This document shows, piece by piece, positions 44,618 to 55,674 of a stretch of DNA of 64,000 bases. The notes below the pieces were generated by a model. It searched no databases and was not told the DNA's origin. It was given only the letters and a program-made list of their open reading frames with translations. Position numbers and translations under genes: made by a program. How positions within the stretch are numbered: position 1 is the first letter of the stretch; each line of letters opens with the position of its first letter. Origin of the DNA: Lacticaseibacillus casei DSM 20011 = JCM 1134 = ATCC 393 (GTDB taxonomy: Bacteria; Bacillota; Bacilli; Lactobacillales; Lactobacillaceae); the NCBI RefSeq assembly GCF_000829055.1, contig NZ_AP012544.1, positions 1,364,001-1,428,000 of the forward strand, read 5' to 3'.

Positions 44618-45361
44618 TTACTGCAACCGATAAACCCGCTCATGAATCGCATCAAAATGACCTAAAGCACGATTCAACGCGAACACGCGTCTATCCGGTA
44701 CCTGTCGAGCTTCCTGCCAAAACAAGCGACTGTTGGTGGCCCCTTGGCGCTCACCGATCACAAACAATTGTTTATCGGGAAAAGACCGCGCCATGATACG
44801 TAAAAAGCGCACATCGTTCGGATCCTTATCCGGGCTCCACGCCATGACCACCGCATCAACCTGGTCGGCATATAGGAACAAGGAAGCATTAGCGGTGGCG
44901 GTTTTAACTGGGACTAAGGGTTGCTGGCCGGTCACGTTTTCTTTGACCCAAGTGTGCGCGTCCGTTGTAATCGTGGTATCCCCTTGCGCCCGCAACCCGG
45001 CGCTAACGTAACCGTTACCGGCTGCGACTTCCAAATACCGCTGGGAACCATATAAACGGTGCCAGACGTTAAAGAAGTCGGCGTGGACAAATGACCACAT
45101 CCCATAATGAAACGCAATGTAACGCCGAAAATTATGCAACAAATGATCCAGTTGCTGCAACTCCGCCAATCGCGCGTCAGGCAAAGCTAAAGCATGTTCG
45201 GTTTGCGGCGCAGTCAATCCTAACCAAGGTAAGGCGTGTTGCGGCAGGCGATGATTCGCTACTGCCGTTTGCCACGCATCCATTGCCGTCATTTGTTCTT
45301 TAAGTGGCAAAATGGGCGTATACTTGCGCGTTAATTCATTTAACCGGGTCCAATAAGCCAT
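44618..45361 (-). CDS. SAM-dependent methyltransferase-like protein
   Basis: Product of 247 residues. A helical N-terminal region (about 1-105) precedes a Rossmann-like methylase fold that opens with RYLEVAAGNGYVSAGL near residue 112 (SAM-binding loop) and has DAVVMAWSPD near residue 170 and KQLFVIGERQGATNSR near 200. No substrate motif is recognisable. It follows the DUF59 gene's terminator and precedes the permease-like gene on the same strand. Methylase identity rests on the fold pattern only. Confidence 0.6.
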   Translation of the reverse strand: MAYWTRLNELTRKYTPILPLKEQMTAMDAWQTAVANHRLPQHALPWLGLTAPQTEHALALPDARLAELQQLDHLLHNFRRYIAFHYGMWSFVHADFFNVWHRLYGSQRYLEVAAGNGYVSAGLRAQGDTTITTDAHTWVKENVTGQQPLVPVKTATANASLFLYADQVDAVVMAWSPDKDPNDVRFLRIMARSFPDKQLFVIGERQGATNSRLFWQEARQVPDRRVFALNRALGHFDAIHERVYRLQ

Positions 45362-45420
45362 GTCAACCTCGATATTTAACGAATGCTAGTAAAAAAGAAA
45401 CTTGCAGGAAAACACTCAAA

Positions 45421-45443
45421 AGCCGCCAGAAACGGCGGCTTTT
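45421..45443 (-). terminator. Terminator of the DUF59 gene
   Basis: AAAGCCGCC-AGAAA-CGGCGGCTTTT (here AAAAGCCGCCAGAAACGGCGGCTTT on the plus strand) forms a compact GC-rich stem just beyond the DUF59 stop. Confidence 0.8.
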
Positions 45444-45468
45444 ACGGTGAATTTTGACAACCAAAACG

Positions 45469-45816
45469 TTAATGGATACCCAGTGCCATTTTGGCATAGC
45501 GACTGAGCCGTTCCGGGCCCCATGCCGGGTACCAAACCAGATGGATTTCGACACTCTCGATCCCATCAATCGCAGTCAAGGCCCGCTTAATATCGGCATC
45601 CAGCATATCCGTCAATGGGCAACCCATCGTGGTCAGCGTCATTTCAACGGTACACTTGCCATCTTCATCCAGATCAACCCCGTAAATGAGCCCAAGATTA
45701 ATCAAATCGATTCCCAATTCAGGATCGATCACTGTCTCCAGCGCATCAAGAATCTGTTGCTTCATTTTATCAAAATATGCCTGATCCTGGGTGGTGGCTT
45801 CGTCATGATCTGCCAT
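45469..45816 (-). CDS. Metal-sulfur cluster assembly factor (MIP18/DUF59, SufT/PaaD-like)
   Basis: A 115-residue protein of the DUF59 family, implicated in maturation or repair of iron-sulfur proteins. Typical features are ALETVIDPELGIDLINLGLIY near residue 25 and the conserved Cys in LTTMGCPLTDML near residue 66. There is no suf operon next to it. It follows the tautomerase gene by 35 bp and is probably co-transcribed. Confidence 0.9.
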   Translation of the reverse strand: MADHDEATTQDQAYFDKMKQQILDALETVIDPELGIDLINLGLIYGVDLDEDGKCTVEMTLTTMGCPLTDMLDADIKRALTAIDGIESVEIHLVWYPAWGPERLSRYAKMALGIH

Positions 45817-45851
45817 CAGCGTTCCCTTCTTTCCAAAAAACTTGCAGAACC

Positions 45852-46040
45852 TTACGCCTTATCGGCCGCTAAAACACCCGCAACGGCGTAATGTTCTTTT
45901 GCCATTTCATTTAACACAATGTGCACATGTTCAGCTGGGGCGCCGGTATCCTTAACAATTGCAGCAGTCACATCTTTGACAAGCGCCTTCAATTGCTCCG
46001 GCGAGCGGCCTTCAATTAAATCAATATGGACTAATGGCAT
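45852..46040 (-). CDS. 4-oxalocrotonate tautomerase family protein
   Basis: Small tautomerase of 62 residues. The mature N-terminus would be Pro after Met removal (MPLVHIDLIEGRS), the catalytic base of this superfamily. The start at 46040 is chosen for that reason; six upstream in-frame codons are not needed, and GGAGCG precedes the ATG. The physiological substrate is not known. Confidence 0.93.
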   Translation of the reverse strand: MPLVHIDLIEGRSPEQLKALVKDVTAAIVKDTGAPAEHVHIVLNEMAKEHYAVAGVLAADKA

Positions 46041-46218
46041 AGCATTTCGCTCCTTCAATCATCATTGGTGAAAGTTAATTTGTTTCATTTTAGCATGCAA
46101 AGCCGTTTTGCGCACGTTTTCGCGAAGCCTAGTATGGGTCAAGATTCTCTAGGCGTTAGTTTAGTGTCTTGCCCAACCTAGTGATTGAACGCTGATTTTT
46201 TTGATTATCTGACGGTGA

Positions 46219-47013
46219 CTACATAAACGTAAACGGATCCGTGGATAACTTGGACGGAATAGCTTGGACGTCCCAACCTTCTACTGCTGCCCATTCATTG
46301 ATCAAGGCGGCTACTTTGCCTTTCATGATGGCTTCGATGTGATGGCCTGGGTCGATGACGGGCAAATCCGCTGCCAACATGTCATGGCCGGTGTGATAGT
46401 ACACATCACCGGTAATGAAAACATCCGCGCCGGCTTCCTTGGCATCGTTGAACGCGTCGCCGCCATCACCGCCAAGAATGGCAACCCGCTGAACCCGGCG
46501 ATCCAAGTCGCGCGCGATCACCCGAAGTCCCTTAACGTTGTAAGCAGCTTTGACCTGTTCAACGAAGGCTTCGAGCCGGACTGGTTCCTGTAAAAGGCCG
46601 ATCCGCCCCATATTGGCGCCTTCACCTTCGTTAATAAACGGCACGACCTGGCTTAAACCGAGTGCTTCGGCCAGCCAGTCATTCATACCTTCCTGAACCC
46701 GATCCAAATTCGTATGGGCGCTATAAACCAGCAAATCGTCCTTCAGAATCTGCGCATACATAGCGTTTTGCGGTACCCGCAGGTCGAGGTTGTGAACTGG
46801 CCGAAACATGGCCGGATGGTGGGAAAAAATCATGTCAGCATGAACCGCTTCGGCTTCCTCAACCACTTCCGGACGAACATCAAGGGTCACCAAAACCGTT
46901 TTGACTGTTCGTTCCGGATTGCCTAATTGCAGTCCGCTGGGATCCCGTTCCCAAGCAAGGCTTAAAGGTGCATAATCTTCGAATCGATTGATAATCTGCT
47001 TACCGCTTGTCAT
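46219..47013 (-). CDS. Nif3-like dinuclear metal centre protein
   Basis: NIF3/YqfO-family protein of 264 residues, hexameric in known structures, with a two-metal centre of unknown catalysis. Metal-ligand segments are FSHHPAMF near residue 65 (His-His), YSAHTNLD near residue 100, and a late GDVYYHTGHDML near residue 208. It lacks the long inserted domain of Bacillus YqfO. It overlaps the end of trmK by 14 bp, the conserved Firmicute pairing. Confidence 0.93.
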   Translation of the reverse strand: MTSGKQIINRFEDYAPLSLAWERDPSGLQLGNPERTVKTVLVTLDVRPEVVEEAEAVHADMIFSHHPAMFRPVHNLDLRVPQNAMYAQILKDDLLVYSAHTNLDRVQEGMNDWLAEALGLSQVVPFINEGEGANMGRIGLLQEPVRLEAFVEQVKAAYNVKGLRVIARDLDRRVQRVAILGGDGGDAFNDAKEAGADVFITGDVYYHTGHDMLAADLPVIDPGHHIEAIMKGKVAALINEWAAVEGWDVQAIPSKLSTDPFTFM

Positions 47014-47710
47014 GTGCGTTTAACTCCTCCTTAATGAGTGCCAGGATATGCTCCTGTTCGCGAATCTTAGCCAGTGGTACCATTCGTGCGTCTGCCAATC
47101 CCTCAAGAACGGCTTCGGTCTTTTCAGCCTCCCGATGCATCTTTTTCATGAACACCGGATTTTTCTGGCGGCGCAAAATGGGGCCGAAGCGCAGATCTGC
47201 TTCTGAATACGGAACATCTGGTTTGGTTTTACCAGCTGCCATAATCTCGTAAATATGACCTTCATCTTCGACAATCTGTTCGCTGATAATACCGTATCCA
47301 TGCTTGTCTAGCCAGAGACGGACATCATATTGGTGACGATTCGGCGCCAGTACCAGTGTTTCAGTGCCGTCCATGCGCGTACTACCTGCGTCGAGAATAT
47401 TGGTAATTAATTGCCCGCCCATGCCAGCAATGACAATGGTCGAGATGGCATCAACCAGCTTGATTCCGGCTAAACCGTCTGCCTGGCGCACGTCGATTTG
47501 CTTGGTTAACCCCGCGGCAGCCACGTTTTGTTTGGCAATTGCTACCGGGCCAGCGCCAATATCACTGGCGACGGCGAATTGAATCACGCCACGGTGGACA
47601 AGCTCAATTGGTAAAAAAGCATGATCGGTACCGACATCCGCAACCCGTTCGCCGGGTTCGATAAACGTGCTGATCGTTTGCAGGCGCTTTGATAAATGTA
47701 TATGATCCAT
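47000..47710 (-). CDS. trmK: tRNA (adenine(22)-N1)-methyltransferase TrmK
   Basis: SAM-dependent methylase forming m1A22 in tRNA. The 236-residue product begins with KRLQTISTFIEPGERVADVGTDHAFLPIEL (SAM motif in its second half), then has VIAGMGGQLI near residue 92 and LVLAPNRHQYDVRLWL near 122. A coiled-coil-like C-terminal domain (about 160-236) is present, as in the family. It lies downstream of rpoD, with nif3 overlapping its end. Confidence 0.94.
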   Translation of the reverse strand: MDHIHLSKRLQTISTFIEPGERVADVGTDHAFLPIELVHRGVIQFAVASDIGAGPVAIAKQNVAAAGLTKQIDVRQADGLAGIKLVDAISTIVIAGMGGQLITNILDAGSTRMDGTETLVLAPNRHQYDVRLWLDKHGYGIISEQIVEDEGHIYEIMAAGKTKPDVPYSEADLRFGPILRRQKNPVFMKKMHREAEKTEAVLEGLADARMVPLAKIREQEHILALIKEELNAHDKR

Positions 47711-47805
47711 TAACTTTACGATCCCCTCATCTAATTAACAGTTTTCATTATAACAAACTGATGCGAAGATGCTGGTATTCGGTCTAAAATCAATTGGTTT
47801 GAACG

Positions 47806-47845
47806 CAAAAAGCCGCTATCTCTCAACCGAGAGACGGCGGCTTTG
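47806..47845 (-). terminator. Terminator of dnaG-rpoD
   Basis: Minus strand GCAAAGCCGCC-GTCTCTCGGTTGAGAGAT-AGCGGCTTTTTGC: a two-part stem followed by a T run, 15 bp after the rpoD stop. Confidence 0.85.
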
Positions 47846-47859
47846 CAGACTTGCTTTAA

Positions 47860-49110
<1,251 letters not shown>

Positions 49111-49123
49111 TAAAGTTCCTCCC

Positions 49124-50893
49124 CTAGCCTTGTTGTTGCTTCAAAAGTTTCATGAGATTCACATATTGCACCGTTAACTCGCCTTGTTTCTGCTTGTCTC
49201 CCAAACGTTGCGCTTCAACAATCGCCTGTTTGATTGCCTGCAGTCGGGTCACCGTCGAGGCAGACGTGATCGTCTGAATTAACTCGTCAATGGTTGCCTC
49301 AGTGGCTTCAGGCAATGACTGCATGGCAACATCTGCCGCCACGCCGCTGAGTTCGGGATCAACCCGATCCAGAAATCCTGCCAAATCACCGTCTGGCTGT
49401 TCATGCAAAAAGTTCAACCATCCAGTAAAAAGTGTCTGGAAATAAGTGGTTGGAAAAGTGAATGCGGCATTTTTCAACCGCTGCATCACCAAATCATCAT
49501 GCCACACATAATATAATAACTGCCGTTGCGCCGCCGTGTACCGATCAAGCGGGCGCGCTGGTTGGTCCGTGACAGCGGGACGCGCAACGGGTGGTTGTGA
49601 CTGCTGCGGTTGGGGCAAACTTTGATTCAACGCCGCGATCGGCACATCGGTCGTTTCGGCTAGCTGTTTAACATAGACTGCCCGGGCAACCGGATCGTTG
49701 ATCTTACCAATGATTTTCAGTGCGGGATTCAGGTAAGTCAGTTTTGCCTGATCATTATGCATATCAACGCCGCGGGCCAAAAATTGTAACATAAAAGCTG
49801 TTGGTGTCAAAACCGACTTGACTTGCGCCTGAAAAGCTTCAGCACCGCGGGCTCGAATATATTCATCAGGATCCATGCCATCCGGCAAAACCACCACATC
49901 GGTTTGCAGCCTAGGATGATCGGCTAACATCGTCACTGCGCGTTCGATGGCTCTTTGGCCCGGTTCATCGCCATCGTAACAAACTGTCAACCGTTTGCTC
50001 AAATGGCTGATGATGTCGACTTGCTCGGTCGTCAAGCTGGTCCCCATTGACGCAATGCCGTTTTTAACGCCGGCTTGATAAGCAGCAATGACATCCATGT
50101 AGCCTTCAAAAAGAATCGGTCCCCCGTCGCGGCCTATTTCGGCTTTTGCGCGATGCAAGTTAAACAGAACATCGCGTTTGTTAAACAACTTTGTCTCCGG
50201 ACTATTCAGATACTTGGCCTGCGACTTATCATTTTGCAGGATCCGCCCGGAAAAACCGACCACCTTACCATTGCCGTCTGTCAATGGAAACATGACACGA
50301 TCATTAAAGCGGTCAAACAATTTACCTGCCTGATCTTCGACAAATAAACCACTTGCGCGTTGATCCTGATAATCGATTTTACGGTTATTCAGGAAAGCCA
50401 CCAACAGATTGCGTTCTTCCGGCGCGTATCCCAACTGGAATTCTTCAATCGTTTCATCGGTCAACCCACGTTTATGCAAATATGCCAGTGCTGTCTCACC
50501 TTTTTCGGTGTTGACCAGAATATGGTGAAATAAATCGGCCGTATCTTGCAGGATGTGTTGCTGCTTGGCAATTTCCGGATCAACCGGTGCGGCGTGACCG
50601 ATTTGCACATTAAGCGGGATACCGGCGAAATCAGCCACTTTCTTAACGGCTTCGGGAAACGTGACATTATCGTAGTCCATCACGAACTTAAAGACATTGC
50701 CACCTCGTCCGCACGAAAAGCAATGGAAAATCTGCTTTGACTCATTGACGGAAAATGATGGCGTATGCTCTTCATGAAAAGGACAGAGGCCAAAAAGGTT
50801 TTGGCCGGTTTTACGCAACTGGACAAATTGCCCGATATAGTCAGCAATATTAACTGCCTTCAGGACTTGATCGACAGTGGCCTCTGGAATCAT
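49124..50893 (-). CDS. dnaG: DNA primase
   Basis: Synthesises RNA primers at replication forks. The 589-residue product has the CHC2 zinc finger ([14 protein letters not shown] near residue 38 to [10 protein letters not shown] near 60), a TOPRIM catalytic core (EGYMDV near residue 265, DGDEPGQRA near 308), and a C-terminal helicase-interaction region (about 450-589). A GGAGTG sequence lies rather far from the ATG, so initiation may be weak, as in other rpoD operons. It is upstream of rpoD by 13 bp. Confidence 0.96.
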   Translation of the reverse strand: MIPEATVDQVLKAVNIADYIGQFVQLRKTGQNLFGLCPFHEEHTPSFSVNESKQIFHCFSCGRGGNVFKFVMDYDNVTFPEAVKKVADFAGIPLNVQIGHAAPVDPEIAKQQHILQDTADLFHHILVNTEKGETALAYLHKRGLTDETIEEFQLGYAPEERNLLVAFLNNRKIDYQDQRASGLFVEDQAGKLFDRFNDRVMFPLTDGNGKVVGFSGRILQNDKSQAKYLNSPETKLFNKRDVLFNLHRAKAEIGRDGGPILFEGYMDVIAAYQAGVKNGIASMGTSLTTEQVDIISHLSKRLTVCYDGDEPGQRAIERAVTMLADHPRLQTDVVVLPDGMDPDEYIRARGAEAFQAQVKSVLTPTAFMLQFLARGVDMHNDQAKLTYLNPALKIIGKINDPVARAVYVKQLAETTDVPIAALNQSLPQPQQSQPPVARPAVTDQPARPLDRYTAAQRQLLYYVWHDDLVMQRLKNAAFTFPTTYFQTLFTGWLNFLHEQPDGDLAGFLDRVDPELSGVAADVAMQSLPEATEATIDELIQTITSASTVTRLQAIKQAIVEAQRLGDKQKQGELTVQYVNLMKLLKQQQG

Positions 50894-50990
50894 TCCGGCG
50901 ATATCAGCTCACTCCCTTTCCATGACAGGCGCAACAGCAATGGTTCTCCCGCTTCACTGTTGCGCGACTTGAACCGACTGAAATAGCGGT

Positions 50991-51027
50991 AAAAAGTCGC
51001 ACTTCTCATGTGAAATGCGACTTTTCA
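50991..51027 (-). terminator. Terminator of glyQS
   Basis: Minus strand AAAAGTCGCATTTCACATGAGAAGTGCGACTTTTT is a long stem with terminal T run, 60 bp after glyS. Confidence 0.9.
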
Positions 51028-51088
51028 ATAGTCTATCGGCATAATAATACAAGATACAGTATAGCGCGTCCTCGTCAAAAAGGCAAAT

Positions 51089-53158
51089 CTACTTAACAAT
51101 CACCTGGCTAACATCACCGAATTGGCGAATAAGCTGGGCGAGTTGCTGCAAGGTAGCCAAGCGATTAGCCCGCACCGCGGCATCGTCGGCCATCACCATC
51201 GAGGCGTCAAAATAAGCATTAATCGGATCAACCAAGGCTTTTAGTGCTTGGTAATCGGCTTCAGTCGGTTCAGCATCGAAGGTCTTCGCCGTCGTCGTCA
51301 CTGCTTCATGCAGTTGACCTTCAGTTGTATTTTCGAATTTGTCGGGATCAACCGGAGTATCAACGACCTTGTTACCGGTAATCCGCAAAACCCGTCCCAA
51401 GGCTTCCATGACCGCTTTAAAGTCATCATCCGCTGCATGGGCAGTCAATAGCTTGGCTGCATCCAAAATACCGGCAATATCGGCGTCACTGCGAACCGTG
51501 ACTGTATCCACGATATCGTAGCGGATTTTTTCAGCTTGCAGCAGTTGCTTGGCGCGGTCGATGATGAAGTCGTCAAGTTCCTGTTGATGGGTCCCAAAGT
51601 CAAGTCCGTTTGTTTTTCCTGCAGCAGCTAATGCTTGGGCAATCGCTGGCTGCAGTTTAGCGAGCGCAAATGGCCAGTCGTGTGCGGCGATCATGCGAAC
51701 GATGCCGTATGCTTGGCGGCGCAAGGCGTATGGATCATTGGAACCGCTTGGAATCAGATCAACCGCAAAAAAGCTCATGAGCGAATCCAGTTTGTCCGCA
51801 ATGGCCAATACGGTGCCGACAAGACTTTGCGGCAGCGCCCCGTCTGCAGCAATCGGTTCGTAATGCTCGGCAATGGCTTGGGCAACAGCCGGTTTTTCGC
51901 CAGCCAGTTGCGCATAATGCTCACCCATGATGCCTTGCAATTCAGGAAATTCCCCGACCATTGATGTGACCAGATCAAACTTGTAAATCGATGCCGCCCG
52001 GTCCAGATCAGCCTTGTCTGTGGCAGAGAGGCCAAACTGGTCAGCAAGCAAATCAGCAATAACTTTTGTGCGCGCCATTTTATCATACATCGAACTGATT
52101 TTATCGTGGAAACTGACCGTTTTCAGGCGCTCAACATCGTCGGCAATGCTGCGCTTTTGATCTTCGGCATAAAAGAAGGCGGCATCCTCAAGGCGGGCAG
52201 CCAAAACTTTTTCATTTCCGGCAATCACATTGGCCAAGTGATCGCGGTTACCATTGCGGACGCCGATGAAGGCATTGACCATTTTCCCGTTCACATCGCG
52301 GGCATAAAAGTAACGCTGATTGTCCTTCATTGAGGTGATCAGAACGGCTTCAGGAATGGCCAGATATTTCTTGTCAAACGTGCCGGCAAAAGCGGTTGGC
52401 CATTCAACCAGATTATTGACTTCTTCCAATAAATCGGCATCAAGATCGATTTGCCACTGATGATCGGTGGCAATTTGTTTGATTTGGTCGCGAATGAGCT
52501 GTTTACGCGCCGCTGGTTCCACAATCACAAACTGGTCTTTTAAAGCAGATACATACGCATCAGGATTCGGCAAGGAAACAGGTTTGCCGAGGAAACGATG
52601 GCCTTGGGTCACGCGACCGGCTTCGACATCCAGCAACTTCATCGGCACAACTTCGCCATCCAGCAAACTGACTAGCCAGTGAATCGGGCGAATGTATTCA
52701 AAATCATACGCGCCCCACTTCATTCGTGTTGGGAAGGTCAGACTCTTGATGACATCCAGCATCCCTGGCAGAATCTCGGCAGCACTTTTTCCCTTGATCG
52801 CTTTATGCAGGTAAACATAATCGACCCCTTTGACGGTTTTAAAGACAATATCGTCTGGCGTCATGCCCTGACCGCGTGAAAAACCGATCGCAGCCTTCGT
52901 CCAGTTGCCATCTGCATCTTGGGCAATTTTCTTAGCCGGGCCTTTGACATCTTCTTCAACATCTGCTTGTTTAGCAGCCAGATCATGAACCAGTAACGCG
53001 AGCCGCCGGGGGGTTGCGTAACGGTCAATGCGGCCATGTTCAAGGTGGTTGGCTTTTAGAAAAGTAACTGTTTTCTCGTGGAATTGATTCAAACTTGGCG
53101 TGACAACATGGGCAGGCATGTCTTCAAGGCCAATTTCGATCAGATAGTCATGCGTCAT
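51089..53158 (-). CDS. glyS: Glycine--tRNA ligase beta subunit
   Basis: Large subunit of the alpha2-beta2 glycyl-tRNA synthetase, 689 residues, carrying tRNA recognition. N-terminal YLIEIGLEDMPAH and RRLALLV segments, a KGPAKK segment near residue 75, an HD-like region around residue 380-440, and a C-terminal anticodon-binding domain (about 560-689) match the family. It begins 1 bp after the glyQ stop, so translation is coupled. Confidence 0.96.
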   Translation of the reverse strand: MTHDYLIEIGLEDMPAHVVTPSLNQFHEKTVTFLKANHLEHGRIDRYATPRRLALLVHDLAAKQADVEEDVKGPAKKIAQDADGNWTKAAIGFSRGQGMTPDDIVFKTVKGVDYVYLHKAIKGKSAAEILPGMLDVIKSLTFPTRMKWGAYDFEYIRPIHWLVSLLDGEVVPMKLLDVEAGRVTQGHRFLGKPVSLPNPDAYVSALKDQFVIVEPAARKQLIRDQIKQIATDHQWQIDLDADLLEEVNNLVEWPTAFAGTFDKKYLAIPEAVLITSMKDNQRYFYARDVNGKMVNAFIGVRNGNRDHLANVIAGNEKVLAARLEDAAFFYAEDQKRSIADDVERLKTVSFHDKISSMYDKMARTKVIADLLADQFGLSATDKADLDRAASIYKFDLVTSMVGEFPELQGIMGEHYAQLAGEKPAVAQAIAEHYEPIAADGALPQSLVGTVLAIADKLDSLMSFFAVDLIPSGSNDPYALRRQAYGIVRMIAAHDWPFALAKLQPAIAQALAAAGKTNGLDFGTHQQELDDFIIDRAKQLLQAEKIRYDIVDTVTVRSDADIAGILDAAKLLTAHAADDDFKAVMEALGRVLRITGNKVVDTPVDPDKFENTTEGQLHEAVTTTAKTFDAEPTEADYQALKALVDPINAYFDASMVMADDAAVRANRLATLQQLAQLIRQFGDVSQVIVK

Positions 53159-53159
53159 G

Positions 53160-54056
53160 TTATTGCACCTCCGTTTTGTGCTGCAGCAATGGGAAGCTCA
53201 GCTTTTTGCGTTCAGCTACAAATGCCCGGGCGACCTTGTGCGCCATCTTGCGAATCCGGCTCATATACCCGGCTCGTTCCGTCACAGAGACTGCCCCGCG
53301 TGCATCTAGTAGGTTAAAGGTGTGGCTGCATTTGAGAATGTAATCATAAGCCGGATGAACCAAGCCGAGATCCATCAGTCGCCATGCTTCTTTTTCATAA
53401 GCATCGAAAAATTCCAATAACATTTTCTGGTCGCTGACTTCAAAGGCATATTTGCTGTGTTCATATTCAGGTTCTTTGAAAATATCGCCATACAAAACAC
53501 CGTCGCCCCATTCGAGATCAAAGACACTGTTAACGTCTTGAATGTAAGAGGCCAGACGTTCAACGCCATAGGTGATTTCACTCGTCACCGGCGACACTTC
53601 AAGACCGCCGACCACCTGGAAATACGTAAACTGGCTGACCTCCATCCCGTCAAGCCAGACTTCCCAGCCAACACCGGCACAACCCATGGAAGGATTCTCC
53701 CAGTTATCTTCCACAAAACGGATATCGTGTTCCAAAGGATCAATACCAAGCGCAGCAAGTGAATCCAGATAGTAATCCTGGATGTTTTCCGGCGACGGCT
53801 TCATGACCACCTGAAATTGGTGATGCTGGAACAGCCGATTCGGGTTTTCACCATAACGGCCGTCTGCCGGGCGCCGCGATGGTTCCACATACGCGGCATT
53901 CCAAGGTTCCGGTCCGATTGCCCGTAAAAAGGTATACGGACTCATAGTGCCGGCGCCTTTTTCTACATCATAGGCTTGCATCAGCATGCAACCTTTGTCA
54001 CCCCAGAATTTTTGCAGGGTCTGGATCATCGTTTGGATGTCCATTTTTGTTGTCAT
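53160..54056 (-). CDS. glyQ: Glycine--tRNA ligase alpha subunit
   Basis: Catalytic small subunit of glycyl-tRNA synthetase, 298 residues. Seen are [21 protein letters not shown] at the N-terminus, [33 protein letters not shown] near residue 42 (class II motif region, described by its ends), and FTYFQVVGG near 150. The start at 54056 follows AAAGAGG; the longer open frame upstream reads through the T-box terminator and is not coding. Expression is controlled by the T-box leader upstream. Confidence 0.96.
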   Translation of the reverse strand: MTTKMDIQTMIQTLQKFWGDKGCMLMQAYDVEKGAGTMSPYTFLRAIGPEPWNAAYVEPSRRPADGRYGENPNRLFQHHQFQVVMKPSPENIQDYYLDSLAALGIDPLEHDIRFVEDNWENPSMGCAGVGWEVWLDGMEVSQFTYFQVVGGLEVSPVTSEITYGVERLASYIQDVNSVFDLEWGDGVLYGDIFKEPEYEHSKYAFEVSDQKMLLEFFDAYEKEAWRLMDLGLVHPAYDYILKCSHTFNLLDARGAVSVTERAGYMSRIRKMAHKVARAFVAERKKLSFPLLQHKTEVQ

Positions 54057-54121
54057 GACAACCTCTTTCCCGGTGAATCGAAGCGGATCCTGGCTCAGGC
54101 AACTGTTTTTTAAAAGCGAAA

Positions 54122-54317
54122 ACGTCCCTACGCCAAGATATGGCGTAGGGACGCTTCTGCGCGGTTCCACCCTACTTCAGATAGAAAAAAACTACCTGCG
54201 ACTTCATCATTTGGTTCGAAAACGCCAATCACAACAACCGTTATCAGGCTTACACTTTCCCCGACTCGCTTTAATAGGTTTCGTTGCGACCCTTTTTCTC
54301 ATCACCGATTCAATTTC
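54122..54317 (-). promoter_or_regulatory. T-box riboswitch leader of glyQS
   Basis: Senses uncharged tRNA-Gly. The minus strand contains the invariant T-box sequence AGGGTGGAACCGCG (54160-54173), which pairs with the tRNA acceptor end and forms the antiterminator. Next comes a perfect terminator stem, CGTCCCTACGCCA and TGGCGTAGGGACG (54123-54152), followed by TTTTCGCTTTT. The probable Gly specifier codon GGC is at 54224-54226 in stem I, after a GAGTCGGGGAAAGTG segment typical of the stem I apex region. Specifier position is inferred; the element is certain. Confidence 0.95.
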
Positions 54318-54323
54318 CTTATT

Positions 54324-54351
54324 AGTATAGCATCGCGGAAAAACGTGTCAA
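54324..54351 (-). promoter_or_regulatory. glyQS promoter
   Basis: Minus strand TTGACA (54346-54351), 16-bp spacer, TATACT (54324-54329). The -35 is the last recognisable host element before the prophage. Confidence 0.85.
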
Positions 54352-54462
54352 TAGATTTTCTGAAAGCACCTAATTGTAAGCAATTTTCCCATGTTTTCCC
54401 TCATGTTATCTCTCATGTTTTCCCTGTCGTCTGTACCCCTTGTGCCAGTGGAGCTACAGCAG
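54352..54462. other. Host-prophage junction (attachment region)
   Basis: The host glyQS promoter ends at 54351 and the integrase gene ends at 54463. The attachment core must lie in this interval, or overlap the promoter edge. The second copy of the core is outside the window, so its sequence cannot be fixed. The interval contains a 12-bp triple repeat next to the integrase gene. Confidence 0.6.
54390..54425. repeat. Three 12-bp direct repeats in the attachment region
   Basis: CATGTTTTCCCT, CATGTTATCTCT, CATGTTTTCCCT in uninterrupted tandem. Such short direct repeats beside an integrase gene commonly are arm-type integrase or excisionase binding sites; that use is an inference. Confidence 0.7.
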
Positions 54463-55632
54463 TTATTTTTTACCGGTTTTTAAATACTTTGCCAGCTTCT
54501 CTGCGGCCTCCACTTCTTGTTCCTGATGGACACGGGCATAGATTTGCAAGGTGATTCTGGGGTCGGTATGTCCGACCATCTTTTGGACCGTACTGACAGC
54601 GACACCGGCAATCAAAAGATTAGAGATATAGCTTTTACGAAACTTGTGCAACGATATAACCGGTGCCAAGTTGTTGTTACGAATAATGGTACTAAGCCAC
54701 ATGCGCGGTTTATCAACACGGAAACGGTTGCCTGTCTTAGTAGTGAACAGAAGTTGGTGATGAGTTGAAAGCCTGACGTAGCCATATACATAGTCAGGTT
54801 GCTCAATTCGCCATCGCTTTAGCCAATTAATAGTTTCTGAATCAACTGGGACATCACGCCTACTTGCTCTGGTTTTTGGCGGATTAACAATCAGCTTCCC
54901 ATGCACACCGAGTGAAACAGTTTTGTTGACACTAATTAGTCGCTTTTTGAAATCAATGTCTTCCCATTCAAGTGCCATAGCTTCGCCAATTCTTAAACCG
55001 GCATAAGCTAGGATACGAAACAGCACGTACTTGTAAAGTTCCCGATCAGGGTTAATACAATTGAAAAATACTTCCAATTGACGTCTATCCCAGAAGTCGT
55101 TTGTGGAGCCAATCTTGTCTTGGACACGTGGTAAGATGATGCGTCTTGCAGGGTTGTGTGGGATATAGTCCCTGAGTTCAGCATAGGTAAGTATTCGGTT
55201 GATATGAACAAAGTACCGTTTAAAGGCCACTGGAGACTGTTTAAACCATTTATTCACCGCAGTTTGGACATCTTGTGGGGTGATCTTATCAATGTACATG
55301 TCACCTAGATCAGGCAAAATATGGAGATTGAAACAGTCACGAGTCTTGGACCATGAACTTTCCCTGACTGTGAGCTTGTATGATTTTAGCCATTCTTCAT
55401 AGACATCTTTAAACTTTCGAGCAACTTTAACAGGGTTAGGTGCAGCCGTGAGTTCACCACTTTGAACAGCTTTCTCCAAATCACGCCCTGCTTTAATAGC
55501 GTCTTGTCGTGTGAGCTTACCTCCTTTTACAACATACTTCTTACGTCCAGTCTTTGGATCAATTCCAACATAAACGGATACCTTCCACCGTCTTTTTCCA
55601 CTATCAAGTTTGTAACTCCTGATTGAAGCCAT
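54463..55632 (-). CDS. int: Phage tyrosine recombinase (integrase)
   Basis: Site-specific recombinase of 389 residues that integrates and excises the prophage. An N-terminal arm-binding domain (about 1-60, GIDPKTGRKKYVVKGG) and a core-binding SAM-like domain (about 70-160) precede the catalytic domain: Arg in YAGLRIGEAMALEWEDID near residue 210, HxxR in HKFRKSY near 328, GHTD near 355 and the nucleophilic Tyr in LQIYARV near 365. An AAGGGAC site precedes the ATG. It points at the attachment region and is 42 bp after the XRE gene, probably in one transcript. Confidence 0.96.
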   Translation of the reverse strand: MASIRSYKLDSGKRRWKVSVYVGIDPKTGRKKYVVKGGKLTRQDAIKAGRDLEKAVQSGELTAAPNPVKVARKFKDVYEEWLKSYKLTVRESSWSKTRDCFNLHILPDLGDMYIDKITPQDVQTAVNKWFKQSPVAFKRYFVHINRILTYAELRDYIPHNPARRIILPRVQDKIGSTNDFWDRRQLEVFFNCINPDRELYKYVLFRILAYAGLRIGEAMALEWEDIDFKKRLISVNKTVSLGVHGKLIVNPPKTRASRRDVPVDSETINWLKRWRIEQPDYVYGYVRLSTHHQLLFTTKTGNRFRVDKPRMWLSTIIRNNNLAPVISLHKFRKSYISNLLIAGVAVSTVQKMVGHTDPRITLQIYARVHQEQEVEAAEKLAKYLKTGKK

Positions 55633-55674
55633 AATTTTGTCCCTTCATCGCCAGCAGGCTATGTAGAGGGCTAA

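Noticed and set aside
44464..44655. N-terminal extension of the permease-like protein by 64 codons
   Set aside because: These codons translate the palindromic repeat and the end of the upstream gene; AGGAGG and a membrane helix support the GTG at 44463.
54057..54170. N-terminal extension of glyQ by 38 codons
   Set aside because: It would translate the T-box terminator hairpin; the ATG at 54056 matches the family start.
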